In this document: positions 1 to 12,273 of the stretch, piece by piece
Numbering within the stretch: position 1 is the stretch's first letter
Layout: every line of letters starts with the position of its first letter
DNA from: Paramacrobiotus metropolitanus
Taxonomy: Eukaryota; Tardigrada; Eutardigrada; Parachela; Macrobiotidae
Direction of reading: 5' to 3'
DNA: 64,000 nucleotides
Assembly: GCF_019649055.1 (NCBI RefSeq)
Contig: NW_026570287.1
Span: forward strand, 1 to 64,000
The notes under the pieces: generated by a model
Seen by the model: the letters and a program-made list of their open reading frames with translations, nothing else
Told to the model about the DNA's origin: nothing
Database searches by the model: none
Program-made: the position numbers and the translations under genes

Positions 1-374
1 GTAGGCAACTCTTCCAGTGAATGTGATGTGGCGTTTTCAGATTTGGCGATGCTGTAAATACCGCTTCCCGAATGGAAAGCAGCGGAGAAGACGGACGAAT
101 CCACGCAAGTTTCAGCACGGTTAGGCTTTTAACTCATCAAAGTGGGATCACATGCATATTTCGCGGGACTATTGTCGTAAAGGTATTAAATTCTACTATT
201 TATACGATGACCAGTGTCCAGAAAAAATTTTGTTGGCCGGCACTACGCTTGGTGTTAATTCACTTTCGCCGAAACATCAAGTTAGATTGATATATTAAGC
301 CTTCCAAAGCATTAATGTCCTGTAATTCATTTTTTAAGGGCAAGGGCGAAATGGATACATATTGGATATCCTGA
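1..374 (+). CDS. receptor-type guanylyl cyclase, 3' end only (partial)
   Basis: These are the last two coding exons of a guanylyl cyclase that begins left of the window. Exon 41-182 follows a cag acceptor and encodes FGDAVNTASRMESSGEDGRI and on to VVVK-type residues, the end of the class III cyclase catalytic domain; the N-T-A-S-R motif carries the catalytic Asn and Arg. Exon 339-374 encodes GKGEMDTYWIS then TGA, matching the classic GKG-x-x-x-TYWL ending. The junction is phase 0. The same two-exon ending (GKGQMQTYWIA then stop) closes the complete cyclase at 13331-19590, so the two genes are paralogues. The enzyme makes cGMP from GTP. Membrane receptor type is inferred from the paralogue, because the ligand and membrane parts lie outside the window. 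Confidence 0.85.
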
Positions 375-644
375 ACGGACAGAGTATCCAAAGTGAAAAA
401 TGTGTCAGGTGACATCTGGATACAGGCCGGATAAAGTGACTGCAAAACGGTCTAGTCGAACAGAATGTTTTGCAGTATTCCACTCGTAAGGTTTTATGAG
501 AGCAGCACAAACATATGTTGGCTTAATGGAAAACGACAGAATTGCAATCATACAGACACCTACATTTATACACTTAAACACATGGTTTGTTTAATAAAAT
601 CACATGCGAAAACGGGTTTCGAAACATTGTCGCTATTTCCAGAA

Positions 645-2121
645 CTAGGAAGCGGTATTCTTGATTTCATACACATCAGGTCGTTTTACCACAGCGTAGC
701 GAAGGAGTTTCGAATACTCCGTTAATAAATCCTTCCAATAATCTTCGACATTTGTCAACGAAAGATGTCTAAACACAAATTCTTTTCCTCTGAAAAACAA
801 AACCAGACTAAAAATACTATCAAAACGTTATAAAACATGTTGCAACCTTGCTTACCTGCTTGCAATCTGCCGAGCTAAATCATCGTTGGCTCGGAGAAGA
901 TCCAATATTATCTGCACATCAGAAAGATCTTTCCTAACCGGTATATAGTGTACCCATGGTTTCAGTTCATCGTAAAAAAATTCAACCCAGTCAGATTCCA
1001 CATTCAGAACCACGGCATCGCACAGAAACAAATGCTTCAAACGAAAACTAGCCGCCACGCCTCGGAAATTAAATAAGTATTTGTACTGGCAGTGATCTTC
1101 CAACGAAACTTCGTCCGCTGGAGGCAATCCCAGCGTATCATCTTCTGAACGCCATGCTTGATTCTTTGTGTACGCCGCGTCAACCAAACCAGGCTGTTGA
1201 CGGGATAGCAATACCAGCGGATCACGATCGGCACTCGTGCGAGATCCCCGGAAAAAGCCCACGGGAGTTTTCTTTTCCCACGGATGCGCATCAGCGCTCT
1301 GCAAGAGGCGGTCGCGCATAAGATCCCATCGCCCCAATCCTTGTGGATACAACATTATGGCGGGACCACCTTCCCAAAATGTCCACGCCGGATACAGAAT
1401 GTCATCGAAGACCGACGACTAAAATACACAAAAAAACAAGAAATCAATTTGCAACAACGTTAGCGTGTGCCAACGGTGAATACAAAATATTCTGCCAAAT
1501 TAAAAAAAATATCGTGCAGAAATCGAAATATTTGAAGCGATCGCAAATTGCCCTGCACAATGGATTGTACGGTGTGCAGAATTTTTAAACGTTAAACTTG
1601 ATTAATTTAAACGCAAGAAAATTTAAACCGCCAAACCGGCCTGACGTCGTTATTTGCCTTACTTTGCTGAAGGAAAACACAGGTGCAGCAGCGGCATGAT
1701 TGGCATACGCCTGAGGATAGTCTCGCACATTAACAACCATTTCCGTATCTGGCAAATCTTTTAATAATTTTAGCAGAAAATGCTCAATCCCAGAACACCG
1801 AGAGGGAAACAAGCAATCACGCTGCCGATAAAGTCGATTGTTAATAATCTGGTACACGGTACCATGATCAAGAACGGACAGGAATGCATCTCTTGAAATG
1901 CCGTCGGCAAAGGGTTCCAGATCTTTCTTTAAAGCGCGGCGATAACATACACGCACGTTGGATTCTTTATCTGTTGAGCAGGGCCTGTAAGCTTCCAGAG
2001 CTTCAGATACGAGTTTGCGATAAACGCTCCATTTGTCGCTTGTTGCTGCAATGGTGCGCCAATCAAAGTAACTAATTATTACATGCACAAGCAGTATGAA
2101 AATAAGAAGCAATTTAAACAA
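645..2121 (-). CDS. POGLUT1: protein O-glucosyltransferase 1 (rumi/POGLUT1)
   Basis: ER enzyme that adds O-glucose to EGF repeats of Notch and similar proteins. Three exons on the minus strand: 2121-1663 (start ATG at 2121), 1418-856 and 789-645 (TAG), with consistent phases 0 and 2. Residues 1-20 are a hydrophobic signal peptide ([19 protein letters not shown]). Family landmarks are easy to see: [25 protein letters not shown] (the Asp is the catalytic base in the human enzyme), [77 protein letters not shown] and ANDDLA. The last exon contains [15 protein letters not shown]. The protein ends in KNTAS, so no KDEL-like ER retrieval tail is present, unlike the human (KTEL) and fly proteins. A further 3' exon could supply one, but the in-frame stop is clear. 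Confidence 0.93.
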
Positions 2122-2551
2122 ACCTAGCTACTTATAACTGATAAGCAACCGTGAGGGTATCAAAGTAAGAGAAACGGCCCGGTACGCTTATTAACTCGTA
2201 AATACTGAAATTCGCGCACATCCACACGAATTTCGCTCTGCTTTACCCATTCTCAAGTAATCAACCATTTTTGTGCATTGTTTATTGTGCAAACAACATT
2301 CATTGGCAAATAACAAGCAAACAGATCATGCGTGCAGTACCGCATACATATTTCTAACCGGCCGCAGTGACGTCACTGCGGGAATAATCACTGGACAAAA
2401 GCAATCATTTTATTTCGCTCAAAAAATCGTATATGTCATTCAAAAATTATTCCCCTCAGCGATTTTAAAAAAATTCTCAACAGAAAAATTCGACATCACA
2501 GATCTAGCAAGAATAGCGTAAAACCTAAAATGAAACGCAGATCACTAGAGT
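2122..2551. other. intergenic/5' region of POGLUT1
   Basis: No gene is supported here. The short open frame at 2273-2521 has AT-driven composition and no recognisable motif. The stretch probably holds the POGLUT1 promoter. Confidence 0.4.
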
Positions 2552-2896
2552 CTAGTAAGTAGAGTGAAAGTAAGTACTGTATACGAAATCAAGCAAAAAT
2601 GAAATTTTAGGTACGAGTACTGTTTTATTGCACGTACTCGAACTTGCGCCAGTGCCAGTATCTCCAGGAGTTGTCTCCGCCAAATCGCGCTCATCGAGAA
2701 GTTCTAGTGACAGAACCCTCCCTGAATTGATACTGCAATCCCCCTCTCCGTTACCAGCAGAACAAAATTCAGAAGATCCAGATTCTGAGCGAACTTCAGT
2801 ACTTGATGTTAAAGGAGCAAGTGCTACCAAAATAAACAAGAAAATGCAAACAAGGTTTTTGCAAAATAGTTCCGCGTGGGTGGCAAGGCCAGGCAT
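2552..2896 (-). CDS. possible small secreted protein (uncertain)
   Basis: An open frame of 114 codons starts at 2896. It begins MPGLATHAELFCKNL, followed by a strongly hydrophobic segment VCIFLFILVALAPLTSS that looks like a signal peptide or anchor. The rest is acidic and Ser/Gly/Thr-rich with Cys at positions 12, 17 and two or three later. No family is recognised. The downstream part (after STCNKTVLVPK) may be intron or UTR rather than coding. A 106-codon frame lies antisense to it (2628-2948), so one of the two is a shadow. The hydrophobic N-terminus favours the minus strand. Transcript data would be needed to accept it. Confidence 0.25.
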   Translation of the reverse strand: MPGLATHAELFCKNLVCIFLFILVALAPLTSSTEVRSESGSSEFCSAGNGEGDCSINSGRVLSLELLDERDLAETTPGDTGTGASSSTCNKTVLVPKISFLLDFVYSTYFHSTY

Positions 2897-4038
2897 CTTG
2901 CATCTGCTTTCCTGTGATGAGATAAGATTATCAGAATCCTTCTTTTAATTGCAATGACCGCCCAGTGTATCGCAGTTGATGTACGTCCCAGATTAATAGG
3001 AAAACAAAAAATGGAACTAGGAACTTACTCGGACTTCGGCGCGAGAAATTTTGTATGGTAGTCGGTAACTGCCCCCCACAAGATGAAAGCACCGCAAAGC
3101 ACAAACGTGTAAGCACAAACGGCTAGTTTTTCCAGCTTACAAAACCCTGAAATTTTAATTCAAGGCGAAGTTACTTGCAAGGATTATTTCAGTTGCTGTA
3201 ACTATTTGAACTGTACTTATTTTTTATGACGAAATGTGATAGCAATCACAGCATAGATAGCGAACCGGAATAACCTTTGCGGGATAGACAAACAACTCAA
3301 ACGAGCAGTCAGAGTGTTTCAGGCATATTGCGCCTTGCGGTGCATGGGAATAAGTATACTGTAAATATAGATTTTACGTGTTACGTTTATGTGTCTGCGG
3401 GATCGATTTGTGCAATGTCCATACCGGCGTTTGTAATTTTATTGTTACATCTACCTTATGTCTTTCTTCGAACAACTCGTTGCAGCATGACTGTAAATCC
3501 ATATTATAAACTAAATTATTTATGCTGCAGCAGCTTCGTTTATGAATGTTGTACAGCTCAATTGCATTCTTCTCGCGATGTAACGATTTGCCAGTGAAAG
3601 TTTGCCAATCAGATATGCACAACGATACTGCACCAAAGAAAACCCTGCACCACCTCTTGTCGCTGTATCCGCCAGACCGCCACCAAAATCTTTTGGGAGA
3701 TGCAGTAACTTCCTTCACGATCGTTTCCTTTACGTAATCTTCTTGTACTTTCGAACGGCCACAACATTCTTGTATCGGATGGTCTATGGAGCAAAACATC
3801 ACACTTATCAACTTGTATAGATATAACAATTCTCTTTCAGGTCTACTCCATTTTGCCTGATTAAAAAGTTTTATGCTCAACAAAATACCATGCGTTGTAT
3901 CATTATCGTCATTACAACTGGACACTTGAGCTGTAGCTCTTCTCATGCAGAAATTAATTGCGAAGCGCTTGCATTATACACTGCCTTTACGGTACACTTT
4001 ATCAGTCTTTATACTTAATTATACTATTGTATAATTAC

Positions 4039-4913
4039 CGCGGTCATTTCGTTTCCATTGAATTCTCTGTCAATTGTCGATTCGAATCCCTTCTCACCAG
4101 ATTGCTTTTGCTTTAGCACGTTGTTATCCAAGGTGAAAATAGACTGAAAATGAGCCTTTTTCAGTTAATTCATTTCTTTAAATTTTAAACTAACACTATG
4201 TACCGTACGGACCGTGCCTAGTACCACTATTACCTGTTCTACTCGAGTTGTGTTGATCACTTTGATGAGTGCTGGTACGTGGTAACGCATTTAATTATAA
4301 CATAACTATGCAAACTGGACAACCCATTTTTTAAACTCTGGCTACAAACCTGCACATCGCGATCATCCATTGTCTTTTCCGGAACTGTTTCGTTCAACAC
4401 GAACTTGACCTCGGAGGTTTTGACAGGAGTAACAGTTTTCAGATGGTATTCATCGCCGGTTTTTGTAATTTCAACAGTAGCGGAATCCATTGCCGACGCC
4501 AGTTTCCGTTTGATAAAGTTTACTCCTATAATTGCACGGTAGCGGAGATAAAGGGAAACGGGTTGGATCAAAAACTTTACAGTTGCAAATTATTTGGTAT
4601 TTAGTACGGCAAAAGTCCAGCCGCAAATACATGTCGTCCAAGTGATCATTCTGTATTTTCAATGATGACATAACATTAATGATAATAATGCAATATTAAT
4701 AATGATGATAAATATAATATTGAATAATGATCTTTTATGGTTTTTTAGTTTAATATTACAGTCAAGAGGTCCATTACTACGACTATCTACGAATGATACG
4801 TATTATACATAATACTGCCTGCTAAACTGACTGCTAGTTTGCTCACCGATCTCTTTTAGGTATTCATCAAAATTTTCACTGCTGGCCAGTTGATAGCGTC
4901 CCGTAATATCCAT
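4039..4913 (-). CDS. fatty-acid-binding protein (intracellular lipocalin)
   Basis: Cytosolic carrier of fatty acids or retinoids of the FABP/CRABP family. Three exons fit with perfect phases. Exon 1 (4913-4847) encodes MDITGRYQLASSENFDEYLK. Exon 2 (4525-4350) encodes GVNFIKRKLASAM, then the beta strands TVEITKTGDEYHLKT, SEVKFVLNETVPEKTMDDRD. Exon 3 (4143-4039) encodes SIFTLDNNVLKQKQSG and STIDREFNGNEMTA. This is 116 of the usual 130-135 residues, and the exon layout (about 22, 59 and 35 residues plus a short last exon) is the canonical four-exon FABP structure. The final strand, normally ending in a T-R-x-Y-like motif, should be a short fourth exon below 4039. A weak candidate around 3975-4010 (TDKVYRKGSV then stop) would need an intron of about 35 bases, so it is left unplaced. 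Confidence 0.88.
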
Positions 4914-7094
4914 TTTATGATCTTTGGTCGAACTATGAAAATTAATCGAAATCTGTTTCTTATTAAATCACCGGGACTGGCCGTATGTACAGCTGCTTGA
5001 TGGACTGATCCGCTACTAAAATCTGCAACCGTCACTTGCGTGCGCTAAAAAGTTTCGACGCATGAAAATACTGTACTTACCATTAGCGAAGAATATATGT
5101 GTGATGTTCGTGTTCATGACTCCAAGGTCACCGGTGCTGCCAAGTACAACAGTACGAATACGGTTTACCATGGCGTACGTGTAACATGCACTTAAATTTT
5201 ATTTTTTTGGAAGAAATGTATCCTTAGTACGTACGTCACAAAGCGAGCATTGCTGGAATACGATTAATACTGCAGTTGCACTGCTGGGGCCTGGAATGCT
5301 AGAAAGTTGAAACTGTGCAAGTACTATTATGTACATTGAAGTGTTTACTTCCGTTGGCCAGTTTTGATAGATCAAACCTTTCAGTTGACAGACAGACCGC
5401 AAGCACAAAGAATTACTACTCGTAGCCGGAATCTTTATCTTTAATTTGTAAAATATTATCAGATCATTTCTCCAATCCAGCAACGATGGGCCTATGGCAG
5501 CTGTGTTTCGAGACTTTCGACTTTGAACTATCGATCGCACTCTCGATATTCGTCCATCTGCGGCGAAATATTTTCGTTCTTACCTTAGCTAGCCGATTTC
5601 ATGGACTTATATATAAATTCATGTACATAGTTGTAGATTGAATTTATGTCCATGCTTGCATAAAGGATAACAAAATCATATTATCCAGCTGCTGCATGTG
5701 TAATTCTATGTAAGATATATTATATATGTACCTAGATAAAAGTATCGTACAGTATGAAGTTATGAACACTGACTGCGAGCAAATAATCCTATTTGAAATA
5801 TTTAGATTCAAGACTGCGGCCAAGAAAGTAAAGAAACTTCCTATTAAAAGTAGTTATCCGTGAATCAATTAAAAACAATCTATGACCACAAATCTGTATT
5901 GTATTGTAATTGTATGTATAGACGATGAACTGGATGCACACACATTTTGCTGCAAATTTTACAATGTGGTTACAACACCAGAAATATCAAACCGCGGCCA
6001 TTACAACTGCAGTGCAATAATATCAGTTACAAAGTATTATCGTGGCTTCCGGCACAGTACCGGTCAATAAAAAGGAGAACAATTTTAAAACCTAACCATG
6101 GCAAGTAATCCGTAATAAGTTTCTCTCATACCAGCAAGAAAGTGATTAATAGATTGATTTCATCCTGCCTCCGGAGTATTGATTGGGCGACTTGAACCAA
6201 TCAAATCGTTCGCGGACTTTGCAATTGGTTGAAAACAGCCAGTTAAATTTGAGACGTTGAGCGGAAGTTCTGTTCAAATTCAGATTCGGTGTCGCATTAC
6301 CCGTCCACCCCGTGGGCCCGTATAAATAATGGAGCTTAAAAGAGGAATAACTTCTTAACGCCTCATCGTCTAAGAAACCAAAAATACTCCAGAAATAGAG
6401 CAACTTCTAATTAATGAACGGTTTGGGTGCTGCCAACTCGTCCAAGCCGACTGGCTGATAAAACGCTGTAAAACCTCTTCGGCGCATGTAAATTCGCGGT
6501 ACATCTCACCCATCTACGTCACAGGGGCGGGCACTACGCCACCGTGAAATCAATCTATTTCTAACCGTTTTAAGGTTGGTCACTGTGAAGCTGGTCGCTC
6601 TTATCTTTATAGTTTTGTCAGTGTTGAAACAAAGATTTGATTTCTTAAAAAGTTTATGTATGTAATGATACGAATAGTTTTTCAGTACAGTATAATTTTG
6701 ATTTTGATGGCCGAGACAACCGCCCTGGGTTCCATAAATCTGAGAGTCTTTTATACGAGTATGAGTGTGACGCTGTCCACTTTTGTTGAGAATGTTTCGT
6801 TGTCATGTTGTGAATGTTTGTTTTGTTGAGTTTCGTTGCGAGATTTAAAAATCAGAAACTCGTAGTTCTTGACGCTTTACATCTACTTGGTCGGTTGAAA
6901 CCTGAATTTTGTGAAATGGAAACCGTGGACTAGAGTAGTACGTGTATTAAATAACTGAATATTTGGCTCGTGAAGCTTCTACCACAGCGCTCAGTGACGA
7001 GGGGTATGCATTCTTGCAGTTTTCTCATTGATTAAGTGCTGCTCCTCAGCTCCTGGCTAATTTGCAGTTATTCTTGATCAGGACTGTATTGATA
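4914..7094. other. intergenic region upstream of FABP and SMC4
   Basis: This is the head-to-head interval between the FABP gene (-) and SMC4 (+). The open frames at 5199-5540, 5882-6070 and 6146-6403 have no family features and look like chance. A TATAAATA-like word sits near 6320. The last 500 bases probably contain SMC4 promoter and 5' UTR. No RNA gene or repeat was recognised. Confidence 0.35.
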
Positions 7095-10000
7095 ATGCCT
7101 CGTCGTTTTGAAAGCCCTCCTGACAGTGAGGATGAAGGTGACGCTAACGTCGCCAACGACACAACCGAACAGCCCAAAGATGTGGACGAGAGTGCAGACA
7201 AGCCAGTGACGCACGATCGCGCAGGCTCTGAGGCAGCGAAACCTGTGATTGCACAGACCACAACCGAAGGTGGATCCGACGGTGACGATTCGGACGCCGA
7301 GCTACTGGTGGAGTTGACACCTCCTGACGTGGATCCTGCCAAATTCGATTTTGGCATTGAGATCCCCGAATACCGTCCGCACAAACCGCTGAATCTCGCG
7401 GAATCTCCTTCGCGTCTCTGTATCAAAGCCATCATTACTGAGAACTTCAAATCCTTCTACGGAAAGAAATTCCTCGGACCGTTTGATCAGAAATTCACGG
7501 CCATTGTCGGACCGAACGGCTGCGGAAAATCCAACACCATTGACGCACTGCTCTTCGTCTTCGGTTTTCCATCGCGACGCTTACGTGCGCAGAAACTGCA
7601 GGAGTTGATCCATGTATCGGGCAGCCACCCGGAGTGTCGGTCCGCCAGTGTATCGGTATACTTTGCCATGGTGCAGCGTCCGACCGATAATCAGCCGCCA
7701 GTGCCCAACTGTGCGGTGGAGTTCAGTATTACGCGTATGGTGCGCCGCAGCGGCGAGTCGGTGTATTATGTGGACAAGAATAAAGCCACGCGGGTGGATG
7801 TGGTGGACCGGTTGAAGGAGTACGGTGTGGACTTGGATCATAATCGCTTTTTGATTCTCCAGGGCGAAGTCGAGCAGATCTCCATGATGAAACCGACGGC
7901 CAAGTCGGAACATGAGGAAGGGATGTTGGAATATCTGGAGGATATTATCGGGTCAAATCGCTACAAGGAACCGATTACCAAGTTCGAAGAGGAAATCGCT
8001 CGGTTGAATGATGAGATTGAAAAGTCGGACAGTGTACAGCATACTTTGAGGAGAGATATGAACGGTAACCACTGGTTTTTCAGCGTTTAAATTTTGTTAA
8101 AAAAATTGAATTTAGAAAGTGAGGTTAATGCAGATTAGTTCTTCCTTGTGAAAAATTATTTTTATTTATTTTTGTGTACGATACGGTTGCCTCCTTGTTT
8201 GAGCCTTCCACTGATATGGAGTTATGGCCAACTGATAAATTTTGCGTGGGATTATCTGTAGTTTTCTGTTTTTGATAAAATAGTTCTTTTTAGGAATGCG
8301 ATCCGAAAAGAAAAAAGCGGAGAAATATTTACAGGAAGAAGGTAATGCAAGCCGATTGGAGCACATCCTTCTGCAAGTGCGCATTCACACCCTGCGGAAT
8401 GGTTTAAACGAACTGATGGAGGAAATTGCCACGCGAACCAAAGATATCCAGGAGAAACGCGAGGAACTGTCTGCCCTTAAGGCTAAAGAAAAATCGTGGC
8501 TGGATGGGCAGTCTGCTGTTAATAAACAGCTGAAAGAGTTGCGTGTTTCCGAAGATGCTGCTGTGAAGGAACACCAGCGCTTGGAAACGGAGAAAACCAA
8601 AATTGGACAAGAACTATCAGCCCGCAGAAAAGCCGCCACGCGGTTAGAAGATGAGTTGCGTAATTTGCGGCATGATATCGATGAACTGAAGCAGAAGATC
8701 GAAGAGGATGGCGAAACACTGGAGCAGAAAAAGGAGGCGGAAACAAGTCTGGATGAAAAGATCACAGAAGAAAGTGCCAATTTCGCTGCTGCGCAGGAAC
8801 AAGTTGCATCGGTGGTAGGGAAGTATCGTAAACAGAAGGAAGAACTGGACCAATCAAAGCGAGCTGTCGAGCAGGAGCTGCATGCTTCCAATCTGCAGTT
8901 GGATGGGAAACAAAATGAACTAAATTTGGTGCGTTCGGAAGCCATTGCCGCCGAGAAACGGGTGACGGATATTACGAGCCGGCTGGATGCAGCGAATAAT
9001 ATTGTCAACCAGATGGATGAGCAAATCAGACTCGATCAAACGAGGCTGCAAGATGTGAAACGGGAGTTAGCGGATGTCACAACCAAATCTGCGGCCATTT
9101 CTGCTAAGAAAGCAACCATCCAGTCAAACCTCAGTAAGAATCGGGAGAGTCTGAACGCTTTACAGATGGTTCAACAACGGGAAAGCCAAGCACGCAGTCG
9201 GGATCATGCCATTAATGATCTGATGCAATGCAAGAGAAACAACTCCATACCCGGAATACTGGGACGGTTGGGGGATTTGGGAGCGGTTGATAAAAAGTAT
9301 GAAGTCGCTGTATCGGCGATCGGTGGACGGAGCCTCGATATGGTTGTTGTGGATACGGTGCAGACCAGTAAAGCATGCATTGAGAGGCTGAAAGCCAGTG
9401 GTAAGGGACGCGCATCCATTATGGTACTGGAGCAAATACGCAAGAGGATCTCCGTGAATGCGATGGATGGCCGGACTGAATATCCGGAAGGATGTCCGCG
9501 GTTGATTGATCTGATTCGCCTTGAGGATCAGTCAGTCAAACCGGCTTTTTATTACATTTTAAGAGATTGTCTGGCGTCGGAGAATTTGGACCAAGCCACA
9601 CGCGTGGCCAACCGTGGGCATACACGACATAAAGTGGTTACGCTTCGCGGTGAAGTAATCGACACAAGCGGTAAGTGAGAAAGGCATTCGTTGAAAGGCT
9701 GAGCTTGAATTTCAATTAGAAAAGGCTATTAAAGCGGTGCATCTCGTATTAGAATTATAACATTAAAGAATAATTCTACGCTAGGCAGAACGCAGATACT
9801 TTATATTCGAAAATAGATTTAAACCTAGATTTTTTTACATTCGAATGCTCCATGCACTTGCGTGTGCAGACGTAGTTAATACAAATTCGTTTTTTAGGTG
9901 CGATGACCGGAGGTGGAAGCGCCAGCGACATTGATGTCCGAATAGGACAGCAAGTGGTAGCACATGCTTCGCCCTCCTCGGCTCGTAATCAAAATGAAAT

Positions 10001-12273
10001 CAACGCCCTGGAGGAAGCTGCCAGATTACTAAATACCGAACTCTCTGAAGTTGTCCAAGAATTTAATGATGCCTCTGTTCGGATTCCCTCGCTACAACGC
10101 GAAGAATCGGATCTGACCTCCAGATTGCGGGTTAATTCCCGGCAATTAGAAATTAATAAAACATTATCGAAATCGCTCCCAAACGAACTGTCACATGCTG
10201 AAGCCGCGCTTTCCGATTGTCGTGTGGATGCACGCAAGGAAAATGAGTTAAATGAAGCCATTGAAGAGTTGCAGCAAACCATCAGTGAAATTGAATCGCG
10301 CCGCGATGAACTGACACAAAAGATCGCTGACATTGACAGCCAGATTTGGGAAAAACGGGGCGAGAAGGTGAAGGAATCGGAGAGCAAGCTCAAGAAATAC
10401 CGTAGGAAATTGGCGGAAACCAAGGCGGAAATCACCCGGCTCACCAGTGCCGTAAGTACCAACGAACGTGCCATTGTGTCTAAGCAGGGACAGATCGGCC
10501 GGAAGGAAACGCAGTTTGCCGATGCCACTGCTAAAGTTGCTGCACTCGAAACGGATCAGAAAGAAAGCGAACAGCGGATGTCCGCAGCAGCTGAGGTCTT
10601 GGTCAACGTCCGCAATGAACTGCGTGATGCACAGAGAAGTTTTGAACACATGAAGGCCAAAATGGAAGGCGTCCAGGAGGAAGTCGAAGCTCTTCAGAAC
10701 GAGATGAACAGCATGGAAGCAGAATTGAAGGAACATGAAAAAGCTGCTAACAGTGCGCAGAAGCGGCTTGAAGAAATGGAACCCAAGATGGCAGGAATTG
10801 TCGAATACTGTAATGGTCGTGAATTTGCCAAACCTGTTGAGTTTAAAACTCTTACAGCAGAAGAAATTGGAGAGCAGGACAAGGATGAACTAAAAACAGA
10901 AATTGCTGAAGTTAAGGTGTGTTCGATGAAGATCTGCAATAATATCGTGCAAGGGTTGTTATGCAAAAACATGCCCATTCGCATTTGGTTATTGTTGGTT
11001 GATTACGAGAAATACCGCACCTTGGTATTTGTCGCATTTTTTTTGTAATTGAATTTTGAGTACAGTTTTGCTTAACTCTAACTACTTCGAAAGTATAGAT
11101 CTGTGTTAACGAAGTAAGTAAGTTTTTGCAGTTGATACGGAATATCAATTCATATCTTGATCGTTGAAGTGAGACAAGTTAATGTGTTTTTCGTTACAGA
11201 AGCGCTTAGAAGGGATGCAGGTCAATCTGACTATTCTGAAGGATCATGCCGCTGCGAAGAAGAAAGTCGACGAGCATTTCACGATACACATGGAATTGAA
11301 GCAACGACATCATGCCGCTACGTCTCTACACAAGGAACTGTGTGAGCGACGGAAAAATGAATTTATGCGCTCTTTTGATCTTATTCGGAAGAAGTTGAAA
11401 GAAACGTATCACATGTTAACCTGCGGTGGAGATGCCGAACTGGAGATATGCAACCAGCTGAAGCTGTTCAGTGAGGGCATTGACTTCAACGTGCGACCAC
11501 CAAATAAATCCTGGAAAAGTATTAGCAATTTATCGGGAGGAGAGAAGACGCTGAGCTCTTTGTCGCTCATTTTTGCACTGCATCATTACAAGCCCACACC
11601 GTTTTATATTATGGATGAAATCGACGCTGCGTTGGACTATCGAAACGTGACTATAGCTGGGAATTATGTAAAGGTATGTACTATGTAATGTACCTTTTAA
11701 TTGGCCAGTGCAAAATTTTTTAGTTAAAGTTTTTGCTGCCGGTACACCCCAATGGCTGCTTGGTATTTTATATGGTAGGCGATTTGTAACCTTTTAAATG
11801 ATATATTATTATTGAATGCAGAAATACTTAGTTTTATTCCTGTGGAAAATAAGAAATCAGTCGTTATGGAATTCCAAAAGCGTCTGTTTTCTGAAAGTGC
11901 TTAATTTTGAAATTGATGACCGATTTTTTTACAGAACCGCGCATTTGATGCCCAGTTCATCATCGTCAGCCTGCGCCCTAACATGTATCAACAGGCAGCT
12001 CGTCATCTGGGCATCTTTAAAATTGACGACTCCACACAGATTTCAATGTTGTCCAGTGACGCCTACAAGAATCTCACGGTACGTCCGACCGGCACTGAAC
12101 GGAAGTATCAAAAGCGACACCGTAACGGCCGCGAGAAAGAAGTGGATCACGCTTCCGCTATGTTTGATCAAATTGTAGCGTCACTTTTCGACTTGTCCAT
12201 GGAGACAGCCACTGCAGCGCAAAGTGGACCGAAGCGAACGGCAGCGGCCGCCGGAATAGATGCTGATAATTAA
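7095..12273 (+). CDS. SMC4: structural maintenance of chromosomes protein 4 (condensin core ATPase)
   Basis: SMC4 pairs with SMC2 in condensin I and II and compacts mitotic chromosomes. Five exons with matching phases: 7095-8064, 8294-9670, 9898-10916, 11200-11673 and 11935-12273, giving 1392 residues (human about 1290). The start at 7095 (MPRRFESPPDSEDEGD) is preferred over an in-frame ATG at 7062. Residues 1-100 are an acidic tail. The Walker A motif is IVGPNGCGKSNTIDALLFVF, with the SMC4-type continuation RRLRAQKLQELIH. Long coiled coils flank the hinge (GILGRLGDLGAVDKKYEVAV). The after-hinge GEVIDTSGAMTGGG is canonical. The C-terminal head has the signature and Walker B block NLSGGEKTLSSLSLIFALHH and IMDEIDAALD, followed by AQFIIVSLRPNM. 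All catalytic elements are intact. The SMC4-specific YKPTPFYIMDEIDAALD stretch separates it from SMC1-3. Confidence 0.97.

Noticed and set aside
3374-3946. 190-codon minus-strand frame downstream of the FABP exons
   Set aside because: Long for chance, but no recognisable domain and no splice or homology support. Only weakly considered as containing the FABP last exon, which could not be shown.
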